DNA of 64,000 bases from Planctomycetota bacterium (GTDB taxonomy: Bacteria; Planctomycetota; JAJSAM01; JAJVHW01). Positions 46,047 through 54,132 of this stretch are shown one piece after another. The stretch is taken from NCBI GenBank assembly GCA_024280885.1, contig JAJRPF010000039.1, positions 62,001 through 126,000 of the forward strand. The letters run 5' to 3'. A model generated the notes under the pieces. That model had not been told where the DNA came from. It was given only the letters and a program-made list of their open reading frames with translations, and did not search any database. The position numbers and the translations under genes are program-made. Every line of letters begins with the position of its first letter. The first letter of the stretch is position 1.

Positions 46047-46441
46047 TCTTCATCGACTCCAACGTGCCGATGTACCTGGTGGGCGTGGACCACCCACACA
46101 AGACGCATGCGCAAGAGCTCCTGGAGCGTGCCATCGTGCAGCGACGCCGACTCGTCACGGACGCCGAAGTGCTGCAGGAGATCCTGCACCGCTACCACTC
46201 GATCCGCAGGACGGACGTCATCCAGCGTACGCTCGACGTGCTACTCGGCTACGTGGATGCCGTCTTACCCGTGACGGGTGACGATGTCCTTCGCGCGAAG
46301 GACGTCCTGCTGGCGACGCGCCAACTCTCGGCCCGCGATGCTCTTCACGTGGCGGTCATGCGACACCATGACATCCCGACGATCATGTCATTCGACCGCG
46401 GGTTCGATCACGTCGATGGGATAGCGCGGCTTCACGCGTAG
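46043..46441 (+). CDS. vapC: PIN-domain toxin (VapC type)
   Basis: A 132-residue PIN ribonuclease. The acidic Mg2+ site is visible: D5 in [11 protein letters not shown]42 in [11 protein letters not shown]99 in [11 protein letters not shown] and D118 in SFDRGFD. VapC-type toxins cleave tRNA or rRNA and stop growth. The GTG at 46043 lies within the antitoxin stop (GTGA), so the pair is translationally coupled. Length is typical. Confidence 0.92.
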   Translation: MIFIDSNVPMYLVGVDHPHKTHAQELLERAIVQRRRLVTDAEVLQEILHRYHSIRRTDVIQRTLDVLLGYVDAVLPVTGDDVLRAKDVLLATRQLSARDALHVAVMRHHDIPTIMSFDRGFDHVDGIARLHA

Positions 46442-46490
46442 TGCGACCGCGCCTCGCAAGAGACGCGGCCGACCACGGCCGCTCCGCTCC

Positions 46491-46775
46491 TCAGCGCTGA
46501 TAGATCGTGTGCGACGGGCGGCCGGCGAGGATCTGCTCCTTGCCCCAGTTCTTCACCTTCTGGAACGCCTCGGACGCCATGAAGCCGTCGAACGCGTCCT
46601 TCGAGTCCCAATCGGACACGATCAAGTACGAGCGCGGCTTGACGACGTCACGGAACAGGCGCGTATTCGAGTGCCCGTCCATCGACTCCATCGACGCAAT
46701 GACACCGGCAACGGCGTTGGTGAAGATCTCGTCCTTGCCCTCGATAACGTCGTAGTTCATCCCAATCGTGACCAT
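46491..46775 (-). CDS. Antibiotic biosynthesis monooxygenase (ABM) domain protein
   Basis: A 94-residue single-domain protein of the dimeric alpha-beta barrel superfamily: VTIGMNYDVIEGKDEIFTNA, then RLFRDVVKPRSYLIVSDW and FDGFMASEAFQKVKNWG. Members include haem-degrading and quinone-forming monooxygenases; the exact activity cannot be told from sequence alone. The ATG at 46775 is followed upstream by a 334-bp gap. It is convergent with the toxin gene. Confidence 0.85.
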   Translation of the reverse strand: MVTIGMNYDVIEGKDEIFTNAVAGVIASMESMDGHSNTRLFRDVVKPRSYLIVSDWDSKDAFDGFMASEAFQKVKNWGKEQILAGRPSHTIYQR

Positions 46776-47109
46776 CTCGACCTCCGGCTTCCGTTCGGTT
46801 TCGTTGCATGACGCACGGTGACGCGGTGAGTTCTACGCGTGCGGCCCCCCGTGTCAGCGTCGTTGCTGCCCCGCAGGTCGCACCCCTACGCGGGCGGGCG
46901 GATCGCCACCCTCAACACTGTGTTCGACGACTGTATCCACCATCACATCCGGGCTCCCGCAACTTCAGCCTTCGATTCGGTGCGAGACTGCGCGCTGCCG
47001 CACGCGCGACGTCCAACTCTCGTGAGTCGCTGGGGCAACCGTCGGGCGCTACACTCCGCCGGCTCGGACCGTAGCCAGTCGATGTGCCTCGCAAGGATCG
47101 CGAACAACC
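46776..47109. other. 334-bp intergenic region, nothing recognised
   Basis: It lies between the divergent ABM monooxygenase and O-acyltransferase genes and should contain their promoters, but no convincing -35/-10 pair, repeat, RNA fold or short gene was found on either strand. Confidence 0.5.
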
Positions 47110-48519
47110 TTGATCTTCAACTCCCTCGCGTTCGGGCTCTTCCTGGCCGTCGTGCTGATCGTGTTCTACGCGATCCCGAGGCGGTACTGGACGTTCCAGA
47201 AGATCGCCCTGCTCGGGTTGAGCTACGTGTTCTACGGGTGGTGGGACTTCCGCTTCGTGGGGCTCCTCGTCGCGTCGACGGTCGTGGACTTCACCGCCGT
47301 CCGCCAGATCCGCGAGCACCCGAGTAGGCGTAGGTTCTGGCTCTGGGTCAGCGTCTGCTTCAACCTCGGTACCCTCGGCTTCTTCAAGTACTTCAACTTC
47401 TTCGCGGAGAGCGCCCACTCCGTCCTCGCCAGCGTCGGGCTGTCCGTCCCGTTCTCGACACTCGAGGTCGTGCTGCCGGTCGGCATCTCGTTCTACACAT
47501 TTCAGACGATGAGTCTGACCATCGACGCGTACCGCGGGCACGTGCGACGCCGGTACGGGCTGCTCGACGTCGCGCTCTACGTCGCGTTTTTCCCGCAGCT
47601 TGTCGCCGGGCCCATCGTCCGCGCCACCGCGTTCCTCCCTCAAGTCGCGCGACGCCCGCGTGCGCGTCCACAGTTGCTCGTCTGGGGAGCGTGGCTGATC
47701 TGGTGGGGCCTCTTCAAGAAGGTCATCATCGCGGACGGCGTCGCAATCGACGTCGACAACGCTTATGCCAGCGTCGCTGGCGGAGCGATCAGTTCGCTTC
47801 GCGCCTGGAAAGCCGCGGTCGGATTTTCCATTCAGATCTACTGCGATTTCTCGGGGTACACGGACATCGCGATCGGCGTCGCCGCGTTGCTTGGAATTCG
47901 ACTCCCGAAGAACTTCAGGAGCCCCTATGTCTCGGTCGGCATCTCCGACTTCTGGCGCCGCTGGCACATCTCGTTGTCGACCTGGCTCCGTGACTACCTC
48001 TACATCCCGCTCGGCGGCAGCCGCGGCTCGACATGGATGACGCAGCGGAACTTATTCATCACCATGCTGCTCGGCGGGCTCTGGCACGGGGCGAGTTGGA
48101 ACTTCGTGGTCTGGGGAGCAGGACACGGCCTCTTGCTGAGCCTGGAGCAGCGCCTTCTCGGCCGAAGGCTGCACTCGCGACCGAGCACCCACCTGCGCGA
48201 CATCGCGCGCGTCGCCATTGTGTTTCTGATCGTCACGCTCCTGTGGGTGCCGTTCCGCGCGCCCGATTTCGCCACCACGTGGGAGTACGCCAGGAGCCTG
48301 GGCGGTGCCGCGGGTCTCGGGAACCTGAGTGAACTCCGCCAAGAGACGGGCGCGTACGGGCTCGGCGCTGCCTTGGTGGGCGGCGAGTGGTTGCGCGCGC
48401 GATCCATCCTGCCGCGCCGTTTCCATTGGTCCGTGTACGCCGTCGCGTCGGCGACGATCGTCTATCTCCTCTTCCACTGTTCGCGAGGTTCGAGTGCGTT
48501 CATCTACTTCCAATTCTAG
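47110..48519 (+). CDS. MBOAT-family O-acyltransferase (AlgI/DltB-like)
   Basis: A 469-residue polytopic protein beginning MIFNSLAFGLFLAVV at a TTG start (47110), as AlgI relatives usually begin (M-L/I-F-N-S). The active-site histidine is H326 in LLGGLWHGASWNFVVWG, and the second conserved histidine is H286 in RRWHISLSTWLRDYLYIPLGG (first 20 residues). Such enzymes pass acyl groups across the membrane to exported polysaccharides or wall polymers. The SGNH-type gene that follows 47 bp downstream is the expected partner, as AlgJ/AlgX or DltD are for AlgI or DltB. Confidence 0.95.
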   Translation: MIFNSLAFGLFLAVVLIVFYAIPRRYWTFQKIALLGLSYVFYGWWDFRFVGLLVASTVVDFTAVRQIREHPSRRRFWLWVSVCFNLGTLGFFKYFNFFAESAHSVLASVGLSVPFSTLEVVLPVGISFYTFQTMSLTIDAYRGHVRRRYGLLDVALYVAFFPQLVAGPIVRATAFLPQVARRPRARPQLLVWGAWLIWWGLFKKVIIADGVAIDVDNAYASVAGGAISSLRAWKAAVGFSIQIYCDFSGYTDIAIGVAALLGIRLPKNFRSPYVSVGISDFWRRWHISLSTWLRDYLYIPLGGSRGSTWMTQRNLFITMLLGGLWHGASWNFVVWGAGHGLLLSLEQRLLGRRLHSRPSTHLRDIARVAIVFLIVTLLWVPFRAPDFATTWEYARSLGGAAGLGNLSELRQETGAYGLGAALVGGEWLRARSILPRRFHWSVYAVASATIVYLLFHCSRGSSAFIYFQF

Positions 48520-48566
48520 TGGTGCGGCCAGCCCTCCCCGCCGTGGGCTCTGGGCGCGTTCGAGCG

Positions 48567-49697
48567 ATGAGTAACCAACGCGCCGCTTCCGGCGCCGCGG
48601 AGATACTAGGCCGGGACTCCCGGCATGCCGCGCGCGTCGCCGCCGTGTTCGGAGCACTCGTGATCACGATCCTCGCGATCGATGTCTCCGCCTCGCGGCG
48701 CTGGGATGCCGCGCTCCAGCGCGCCAGTGCGCGACTCATGAAGAGCGACAATCCTCCCCCGACTGACCGGCCTGAGCTCAGTCCTGGTGAGAGCCGAGCC
48801 GACATGCTGCGGCGGTCGCCGAATCGATCGATCGTGATCGTCGGGAGTTCGATCGTCATGACCGGAGTCGAGCCATCCGTGCTGCGAACGGCGCTCAATC
48901 TGGACGACGACGTCGAGGCGCTGGTCTTCGGCCGCTATGGGGGTGACTCGGGTCATCTGCTCCAACAACTCGCGGCCACTCCGTGGAGACCGCGCGTCGT
49001 CGTCGTCGATGTCGGTCCGAGGAACGTGTCGAGCTTCGCGGAGCCAACGTTGGATCCGAGGGTAGTCGAGATCGCCCCGAGATCGCGTTTCGCGCTCGGC
49101 GGCGCGATCGACACCTGGATCGAGGGCCAATGGCGCGCGTTGTTCCCGTGGACGGCGAGCGGCAACGACACTCACGCTCAGGTTCTAGCAATCGTTGGCG
49201 GGTTGCGACACGGCACGATGGAGTACGCGTGCGCCGTCCGAGAGAACGCATTCAGGTATCGGACGGACGACGGAGGGGCGCATTCGTTCGTCCTCGCGCC
49301 GCGCGCCCGCATGGGATCGACGCGGCGCCAGAACATGGCGCGCACGGGTGAGTTGATCCGACGCGGCTCGCCTTCCATGGAGGCGCACGTCGCCGCACTC
49401 CTGCGTACATCGCGACGACTGGCGAGCGAAGGCACCGACGTCATCATCGCCAACTTCCCAATCGCCCCCGAATTACGAGCAGTCGACCAAGCCGAGAACG
49501 CCCCTGAGTACGAGGCGCTGATCGCTGGCATCGCCGCCATACCCAACGTGCACTGGATCGACCTCGGCGCCGACTCCGAGCTCGCGGCACTCCCGTTCTA
49601 CGACGGGCACCATCGCGACTGCCGCATGACGGTCGCCGCGACGCCGCGCATCGCGGAGTTGCTCCGTCCGTTCATCCCTGCGGAGCTTCGGCGCTGA
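48567..49697 (+). CDS. Anchored SGNH-type (AlgX/DltD-like) acyl-transfer partner
   Basis: A 376-residue protein with one N-terminal anchor (residues 23-40, RVAAVFGALVITILAIDV) and the rest outside. The nucleophile block is IVIVGSSIVMTGVEPSVL (S94 or S95), and a C-terminal FYDGHHRDC provides D346-x-x-H349, the Asp-His pair of SGNH hydrolases. RYGGDSGHLLQQL resembles the block II region. Acting with the upstream MBOAT protein it likely transfers acetyl or another acyl group onto an extracellular glycan. The ATG at 48567 begins 47 bp after the MBOAT gene. Confidence 0.85.
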   Translation: MSNQRAASGAAEILGRDSRHAARVAAVFGALVITILAIDVSASRRWDAALQRASARLMKSDNPPPTDRPELSPGESRADMLRRSPNRSIVIVGSSIVMTGVEPSVLRTALNLDDDVEALVFGRYGGDSGHLLQQLAATPWRPRVVVVDVGPRNVSSFAEPTLDPRVVEIAPRSRFALGGAIDTWIEGQWRALFPWTASGNDTHAQVLAIVGGLRHGTMEYACAVRENAFRYRTDDGGAHSFVLAPRARMGSTRRQNMARTGELIRRGSPSMEAHVAALLRTSRRLASEGTDVIIANFPIAPELRAVDQAENAPEYEALIAGIAAIPNVHWIDLGADSELAALPFYDGHHRDCRMTVAATPRIAELLRPFIPAELRR

Positions 49698-49791
49698 ACC
49701 CATCGTCCCCTCTCATCGCTCACGCGCCCCACCAACGAAGTTCACGACAACGCGAGGACCGAAGACCTCACACGACTAGCGAATCGAATGG

Positions 49792-52200
49792 CTAATCGAC
49801 TAACTCATCGACGACGGTATCCACGGTCACGTCGTCCCCCTCGGCAACTTCGATCTCCCGCATCGGGATCGGATCGCCTTCATCGGGCCGGAACTCGACG
49901 CGGTAGCGTCCCGGCCTGACGCGGAGGGCGTAGCGACCCGCGGCGTCGGCGTAGACGAAGTCCTCGTCGGAGTTGCCAGGATCGGCCAGATCCACGAACC
50001 AGACCGTCGCATCGGCGATTCCCGGGCCGTCCTTCCTACGCACGACGCCGTGAACCAAGGCGCCGCGTTCGAGTCGGATCACTCCGACGTCGCCGACGCC
50101 TGCGATGTCGATCGGATGGCCCACGAGCACGCGGAAGCCGTCCGCGCGGACCGTGACGGCGACGCTCCCGATGGGCATCCGCTCCAGAGAGAAGCGACCG
50201 TCCGCGTCGGTCGTGACAATCTGGTGCTCCAGGCTCCACGACGCGCCGGTCTCCAATTGCGCGCCTGCGATCGGGCGGCCCTGGGGGTCCTGCACGCGAC
50301 CGGTGACGACGACACCGGGATCGAGAATGATATCGCCCAGGTCACGCTCCTCCCCGGGCCCGACGACCACGACGACGTCCGTGCGCGCGAAGCCCTCGAC
50401 CAGTATCCGCAGGGTCGTCTTGCCCGGCACGACGAAGAGCGGATCCGGCCGGCCGCCCTCAGGCCAATCACCGGAGTATCCGCCGCCACCACCGCCTTCG
50501 CGGATGCGTCGGATCCCCAGCCGTTGCGGCGCGGCGCGGCCCGACGGCGGCACGACCCGCAAGGTGACCCGCGCGCGCCGCAGCAGCACGACCTGCACTC
50601 CGTTCGAACCGGCCGCGATCTCCTCGATGAGGCCGCCATCATGCTTCGCCGCATAGGCGGAGAGTCGATGCGGACCGGAAGCGAGCCCGTCGATCGTGAA
50701 CGCGCCGTCGTCTCCGGACTTCGTCTCGCCACGGCTCTCCGGAAGACCGCGATATGCCTCGCCGTAGGGACGCGACACGGAGACGGTCGCACCGGGGACA
50801 ACCTCGCCGCGGTCGTCGAGCGTCACGCCGGAGAGGGAGAGACCACGCACCAGGACGATCCGTCGCTCCACGACTTCACCGGCGACGACGTCCACTTCGG
50901 CACCCTGCGTGACGAACCCGGGTGCCGAGGCTTCGCAGAGTTGCACTCCGGGGGCGCGATCGCCGGTCTCGAAGCGCCCCAACTCGTCCGCATCCCCTAT
51001 GAGGTCCTCGGTGACCCAGCCCCGCCGGAGCGCGACCTCCGCGCTCTCGATCAGCCCGCCCTCCGCATCGACGACGCGCAGCACGACGCGGCCCGGGGCG
51101 AGGACGACCAGATCGAGCGTGACGGCGACACGATCGACACCCGTCGCGACCGCCTGTCGCGCGCTCTGCCAGGCGCGACGAACGCCGAAGGCCTGCACGA
51201 CGTGCGACACTCCCGGCATCAGACCGACGATCTCGTAGCGCCCTCGAGCATCCGTCAGCGCGAAGAGCACATCCAGTTCGCGATCGGTGGCAACGGCGGC
51301 GGCGTCAGCCATCGAGAACGAGAGCGAGTCCTCGTCGTCGGCGATTACCGCAAGCACGCGTACCGCGGGGAGCGGTCGCAGTTCCGCGTCGCGGACAACC
51401 CCTCGCACGGTCTCGCCGGCAGTCAACCGCACGTCGAGCGGCTCCTGATCGGCGCCGGCATGCGAGAGCCGCAGGCTCACGTTGTAGTTCGCGAACGTTC
51501 CATGTCGGACGTGGACGGTCACGATCTCGCCCGCCGGAACGCCGTCGAGTACGAACCGACCGGCCGGGTCGGTCCACACGCTGCCGAGCGACGGGCCAGC
51601 AGAGGCACTCGACGCCGATCCGAGCGTCCCGCCCTCCTCGAGTTCGACGCACACGTTGTCGAGAAGACGGCCGTCATCGCTGCGGACCACACCGGCCAGA
51701 GACATGCCCAAGCCGAGTGTCAGACGCACGTCAAGCGGGTCACCAGGCTGGACGTCATCCAGCCAATCGAAATCGCGTACGCGTCCTGGCGCGCGAGCCG
51801 TCAGCGCACTCCCCACTGCCCGCACGCCTTCGAATACGACGACGCCATCGGCCGCGGTGTGCAGTTCGACGCGCGAACTGTCATCGTCGTAGGTCAACTC
51901 GACGACCGCCCCCGCGACAGGCGCTGCGTCTTCTGCCGCAACAACCGTCACGCGAACCGAGCGCGAGAGTTCGACGGCGGCGTCCGCTCCGGAGTTCCCG
52001 GCGGTTTCGGCCGCGACCCCGGCGGCCACCGTGGCGGTGTGTGCCCGGTCACGTGGTTCGGACCGACGTGCTTCCGCCGGACCCGGAACCGCGCTCTCGG
52101 GCTCCCGCGGAATCACGGGATCGGCACCATCGTCCACGAGCGCCAGCCAGAGCAGGGCGGCGATGAGGGCCAAGATAACAACAGCGAGCAGACGCTTCAT
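49792..52200 (-). CDS. Large anchored protein with carboxypeptidase-regulatory-like repeats
   Basis: An 802-residue protein from ATG 52200. Residues 3-22 are a membrane anchor (LLAVVILALIAALLWLALV). The remainder holds about seven to eight beta-sandwich modules of the carboxypeptidase-regulatory/CnaB type, each with the pattern 'G-V-V-x-D...A-x-V-x-L...T-D-x-x-G-R-F/Y': SGVTLDDRGEVVPGATVSV, TGRVQDPQGRPIAGAQLE, TTDADGRFSLERMPIGSVAV, YADAAGRYALRVRPGRY. No catalytic domain is present, so it is probably a surface or periplasmic binding protein. It is convergent with the SGNH gene. Confidence 0.85.
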   Translation of the reverse strand: MKRLLAVVILALIAALLWLALVDDGADPVIPREPESAVPGPAEARRSEPRDRAHTATVAAGVAAETAGNSGADAAVELSRSVRVTVVAAEDAAPVAGAVVELTYDDDSSRVELHTAADGVVVFEGVRAVGSALTARAPGRVRDFDWLDDVQPGDPLDVRLTLGLGMSLAGVVRSDDGRLLDNVCVELEEGGTLGSASSASAGPSLGSVWTDPAGRFVLDGVPAGEIVTVHVRHGTFANYNVSLRLSHAGADQEPLDVRLTAGETVRGVVRDAELRPLPAVRVLAVIADDEDSLSFSMADAAAVATDRELDVLFALTDARGRYEIVGLMPGVSHVVQAFGVRRAWQSARQAVATGVDRVAVTLDLVVLAPGRVVLRVVDAEGGLIESAEVALRRGWVTEDLIGDADELGRFETGDRAPGVQLCEASAPGFVTQGAEVDVVAGEVVERRIVLVRGLSLSGVTLDDRGEVVPGATVSVSRPYGEAYRGLPESRGETKSGDDGAFTIDGLASGPHRLSAYAAKHDGGLIEEIAAGSNGVQVVLLRRARVTLRVVPPSGRAAPQRLGIRRIREGGGGGGYSGDWPEGGRPDPLFVVPGKTTLRILVEGFARTDVVVVVGPGEERDLGDIILDPGVVVTGRVQDPQGRPIAGAQLETGASWSLEHQIVTTDADGRFSLERMPIGSVAVTVRADGFRVLVGHPIDIAGVGDVGVIRLERGALVHGVVRRKDGPGIADATVWFVDLADPGNSDEDFVYADAAGRYALRVRPGRYRVEFRPDEGDPIPMREIEVAEGDDVTVDTVVDELVD

Positions 52201-52332
52201 GCTGAGGACAGAGTACCGGGAACGGGTTGTGGAGTGCGTCCCGTTCGTCAACGTGACACGCGCACAACCACGAACGCGGATCGCAAGTCCGAGAACGGAG
52301 CGACCGGTATCCGAGTCACTCCGAGAACCGAC

Positions 52333-52746
52333 TCATGCTGGGACGCGACGGAACGGGGTGCCGTCGTGGCGGCGGTAGACGTCGAAGTCCGCGTCGAGCG
52401 TGAAGATGGCGTCGGTTCGGAGTTCGTCGGCGAGTACGACGAGGGTGGCGTCAGCGAAGTCCATCGGGAGGTCGCCGTAGCGCTCGATCAGACGCGAACA
52501 GCGACGTAGCGCCGCGGTGTCGGACGGCACGAGGGTGGCGCCGCCGGCAAGGAAGAAGTCGAGACAGGCGGAACGTCCGCCATGAACCCGCGCGAGCAGG
52601 TGAGTCGCTTCGGTGAGAACCGCTTCTGTACTCGCGACGTTGCCCGTCCACTCACGGAAGAAGTCCACACACGTCGCATGCTCGGCTTGCGAGCGATCGA
52701 GCAGGCAGACAAGCGCGCTCGTATCTAGGATCAGCTCACGGGCCAC
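52333..52746 (-). CDS. vapC: PIN-domain toxin (VapC type)
   Basis: A 137-residue PIN ribonuclease: D8 in LILDTSALVCLLD, E41/E46 in STEAVLTEATHLLAR, D96/D99 in MDFADATLVVLA and D118/D120 in FTLDADFDVYR form the acidic site. The start GTG 52746 overlaps the end of the antitoxin gene by 11 bp. It is the second PIN toxin of the window and is not closely similar to the first. Confidence 0.92.
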   Translation of the reverse strand: MARELILDTSALVCLLDRSQAEHATCVDFFREWTGNVASTEAVLTEATHLLARVHGGRSACLDFFLAGGATLVPSDTAALRRCSRLIERYGDLPMDFADATLVVLADELRTDAIFTLDADFDVYRRHDGTPFRRVPA

Positions 52747-52987
52747 GGCGCAGCGCCTCGATCACATAGTGACGATGACGCGCTGCCAGGTCCGGCACTC
52801 CGGATTCCAACGAACCGAGCAGGTCGCTGACACGATCGGCGGGGCGTTCCGGGCCGCGCTCGACGCCGAGATACGCCACCAACGCCAAACGCACGACTTC
52901 CGAGGGGCGACGCCCACAACGACGCGCGGACTCGTCGAGCGACGCGCGGAGCTCGTCGGTCAACCGGACGGTGATCTGAGCGGGCAT
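52736..52987 (-). CDS. Ribbon-helix-helix antitoxin
   Basis: An 83-residue protein starting at ATG 52987. Residues 1-45 form the DNA-binding fold MPAQITVRLTDELRASLDES...RPSEVVRLALVAYL, followed by a Pro/Arg- and then helix-rich toxin-binding tail (VSDLLGSLESGVPDLAARHR). Longer in-frame starts at 52996 and 53023 lie inside the promoter described at 52995-53023, which favours the start chosen. It should repress its own operon and block the adjacent PIN toxin. Confidence 0.87.
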   Translation of the reverse strand: MPAQITVRLTDELRASLDESARRCGRRPSEVVRLALVAYLGVERGPERPADRVSDLLGSLESGVPDLAARHRHYVIEALRRGP

Positions 52988-52994
52988 GCACTGC

Positions 52995-53023
52995 ATTGCA
53001 CCACATTGCATGACAAGTGTCAA
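52995..53023 (-). promoter_or_regulatory. Promoter of the second toxin-antitoxin operon
   Basis: On the minus strand TTGACA (53023-53018), a 17-bp spacer and TGCAAT (53000-52995) lie 7 nt before the antitoxin ATG at 52987, the same geometry as at the other toxin-antitoxin locus, so a leaderless mRNA is expected. Two direct TGCAATG repeats 10 bp apart overlap the spacer and -10 box and are candidate operator half-sites. Confidence 0.75.
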
Positions 53024-53069
53024 TCAGGCTTCTCGGGCGCGCTCGCACCGCTTCGTGGTGAGCGCGCGG

Positions 53070-53085
53070 CGGGGCTCTTGCCCCG
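53070..53085. terminator. Short GC hairpin
   Basis: CGGGGC, loop TCTT, GCCCCG. It lies after the stop of the secreted unknown gene (minus strand) and before the antitoxin promoter, where a terminator is expected; a T-tract is missing. Confidence 0.4.
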
Positions 53086-53175
53086 ACGGAGCGAGCGCGC
53101 TGGGGATCGGAGCCTCCGTCCTCAAGATCCAACGCGCTGACTCAACGTGCTGGATCAACGCCCGCCTCCGTTGCG

Positions 53176-54060
53176 TTAGCGTCCGCAGAGACCTGGCGCT
53201 CCGTCGGCTCCGTTCCGGTCCGTCGGAACGCTGGGCTCGTGGATCGACGTCGGGGACCCGAGACCGGCTGCGAGAAGCGTCCACTCCAGCTGAACGGTCT
53301 CGTCATCGACTTTCTTCACAACGACGCCAGCGTAGAAGTCGCTGATGCCCCTGCGGGTGCTGTGTACGGCGTACGAGTACCCCTTCCGCGCAGGGACAGT
53401 GTCCTTCCACTCGACGCCGAGCGGGACGCCACCTTTCGAGTCGAGCTTCCCTTTCCCGAGTTCGGCGATCTGTCCCCGCACCGCGTGCAGATCTCCGTTG
53501 TGGCAGTAGAAGACGTCCATCCGGCTCTTGGATGATCGCGTATCCTTCGAGGCGTAGATGAACGAGATTGCAGTGCCATTCCACTGATCGTTACGCGTGC
53601 GCTTGGCGAGTTCGACGCGCGCAAACGACTTACCACGTGCCGCGGCGAGCGCGCGCCCAGCAACCTGGTACGGAGACGTCCCGTTCACGTACCAGCGACC
53701 GTCGCCGTAGCGGAGCAGGATCTCCATCACCGCGTCGCCCGAACTCGACACGTAGCGAGCAGCGGCCTCGTCGCCGGACTCACGCGCCTTCTGCAACTTC
53801 ACTCCGCCGAGAGTCTCGACCATCTGCGCGCGCCAGTCTCGCACCTCCCTGAGGGTCGTCATCCGGCCGATGACGGCATCTGTCGGGAGCACCCACTGCG
53901 CCTCCTTCGGCGATCCGTCCCGTATCGCGGTCTGGATGAGAGCGAACCCCTTGCCCGCCTTCACGCGTGGCGGATCGCGGGCCAGGAGAGGTTCGGTGAC
54001 GGCGACGCCGACGAGCGCGATGAGAGCGCCGAGTGTGAGCAAGAGTGTGCGAGCGTGCAT
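53176..54060 (-). CDS. Secreted protein of unknown function
   Basis: A 294-residue protein from ATG 54060 with a signal peptide (LLLTLGALIALVGVAV, cut near LLA). The mature part is basic and beta-rich: SSSGDAVMEILLRYGDGRWYVNG, SFIYASKDTRSSKSRMDVFYC, GISDFYAGVVVKKVDDETVQLEW. No family was recognised and no catalytic motif is visible; two cysteines occur far apart. It starts 72 bp after the sigma-factor fusion gene on the same strand, and may be under the same control. Confidence 0.7.
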   Translation of the reverse strand: MHARTLLLTLGALIALVGVAVTEPLLARDPPRVKAGKGFALIQTAIRDGSPKEAQWVLPTDAVIGRMTTLREVRDWRAQMVETLGGVKLQKARESGDEAAARYVSSSGDAVMEILLRYGDGRWYVNGTSPYQVAGRALAAARGKSFARVELAKRTRNDQWNGTAISFIYASKDTRSSKSRMDVFYCHNGDLHAVRGQIAELGKGKLDSKGGVPLGVEWKDTVPARKGYSYAVHSTRRGISDFYAGVVVKKVDDETVQLEWTLLAAGLGSPTSIHEPSVPTDRNGADGAPGLCGR

Positions 54061-54132
54061 GATCGATCTCCAGGAAGTTTCCGAGTTCATCGAGAGGTGT
54101 TCGTCGAACGAGTGGCTCATGGAAAGAGCTGT

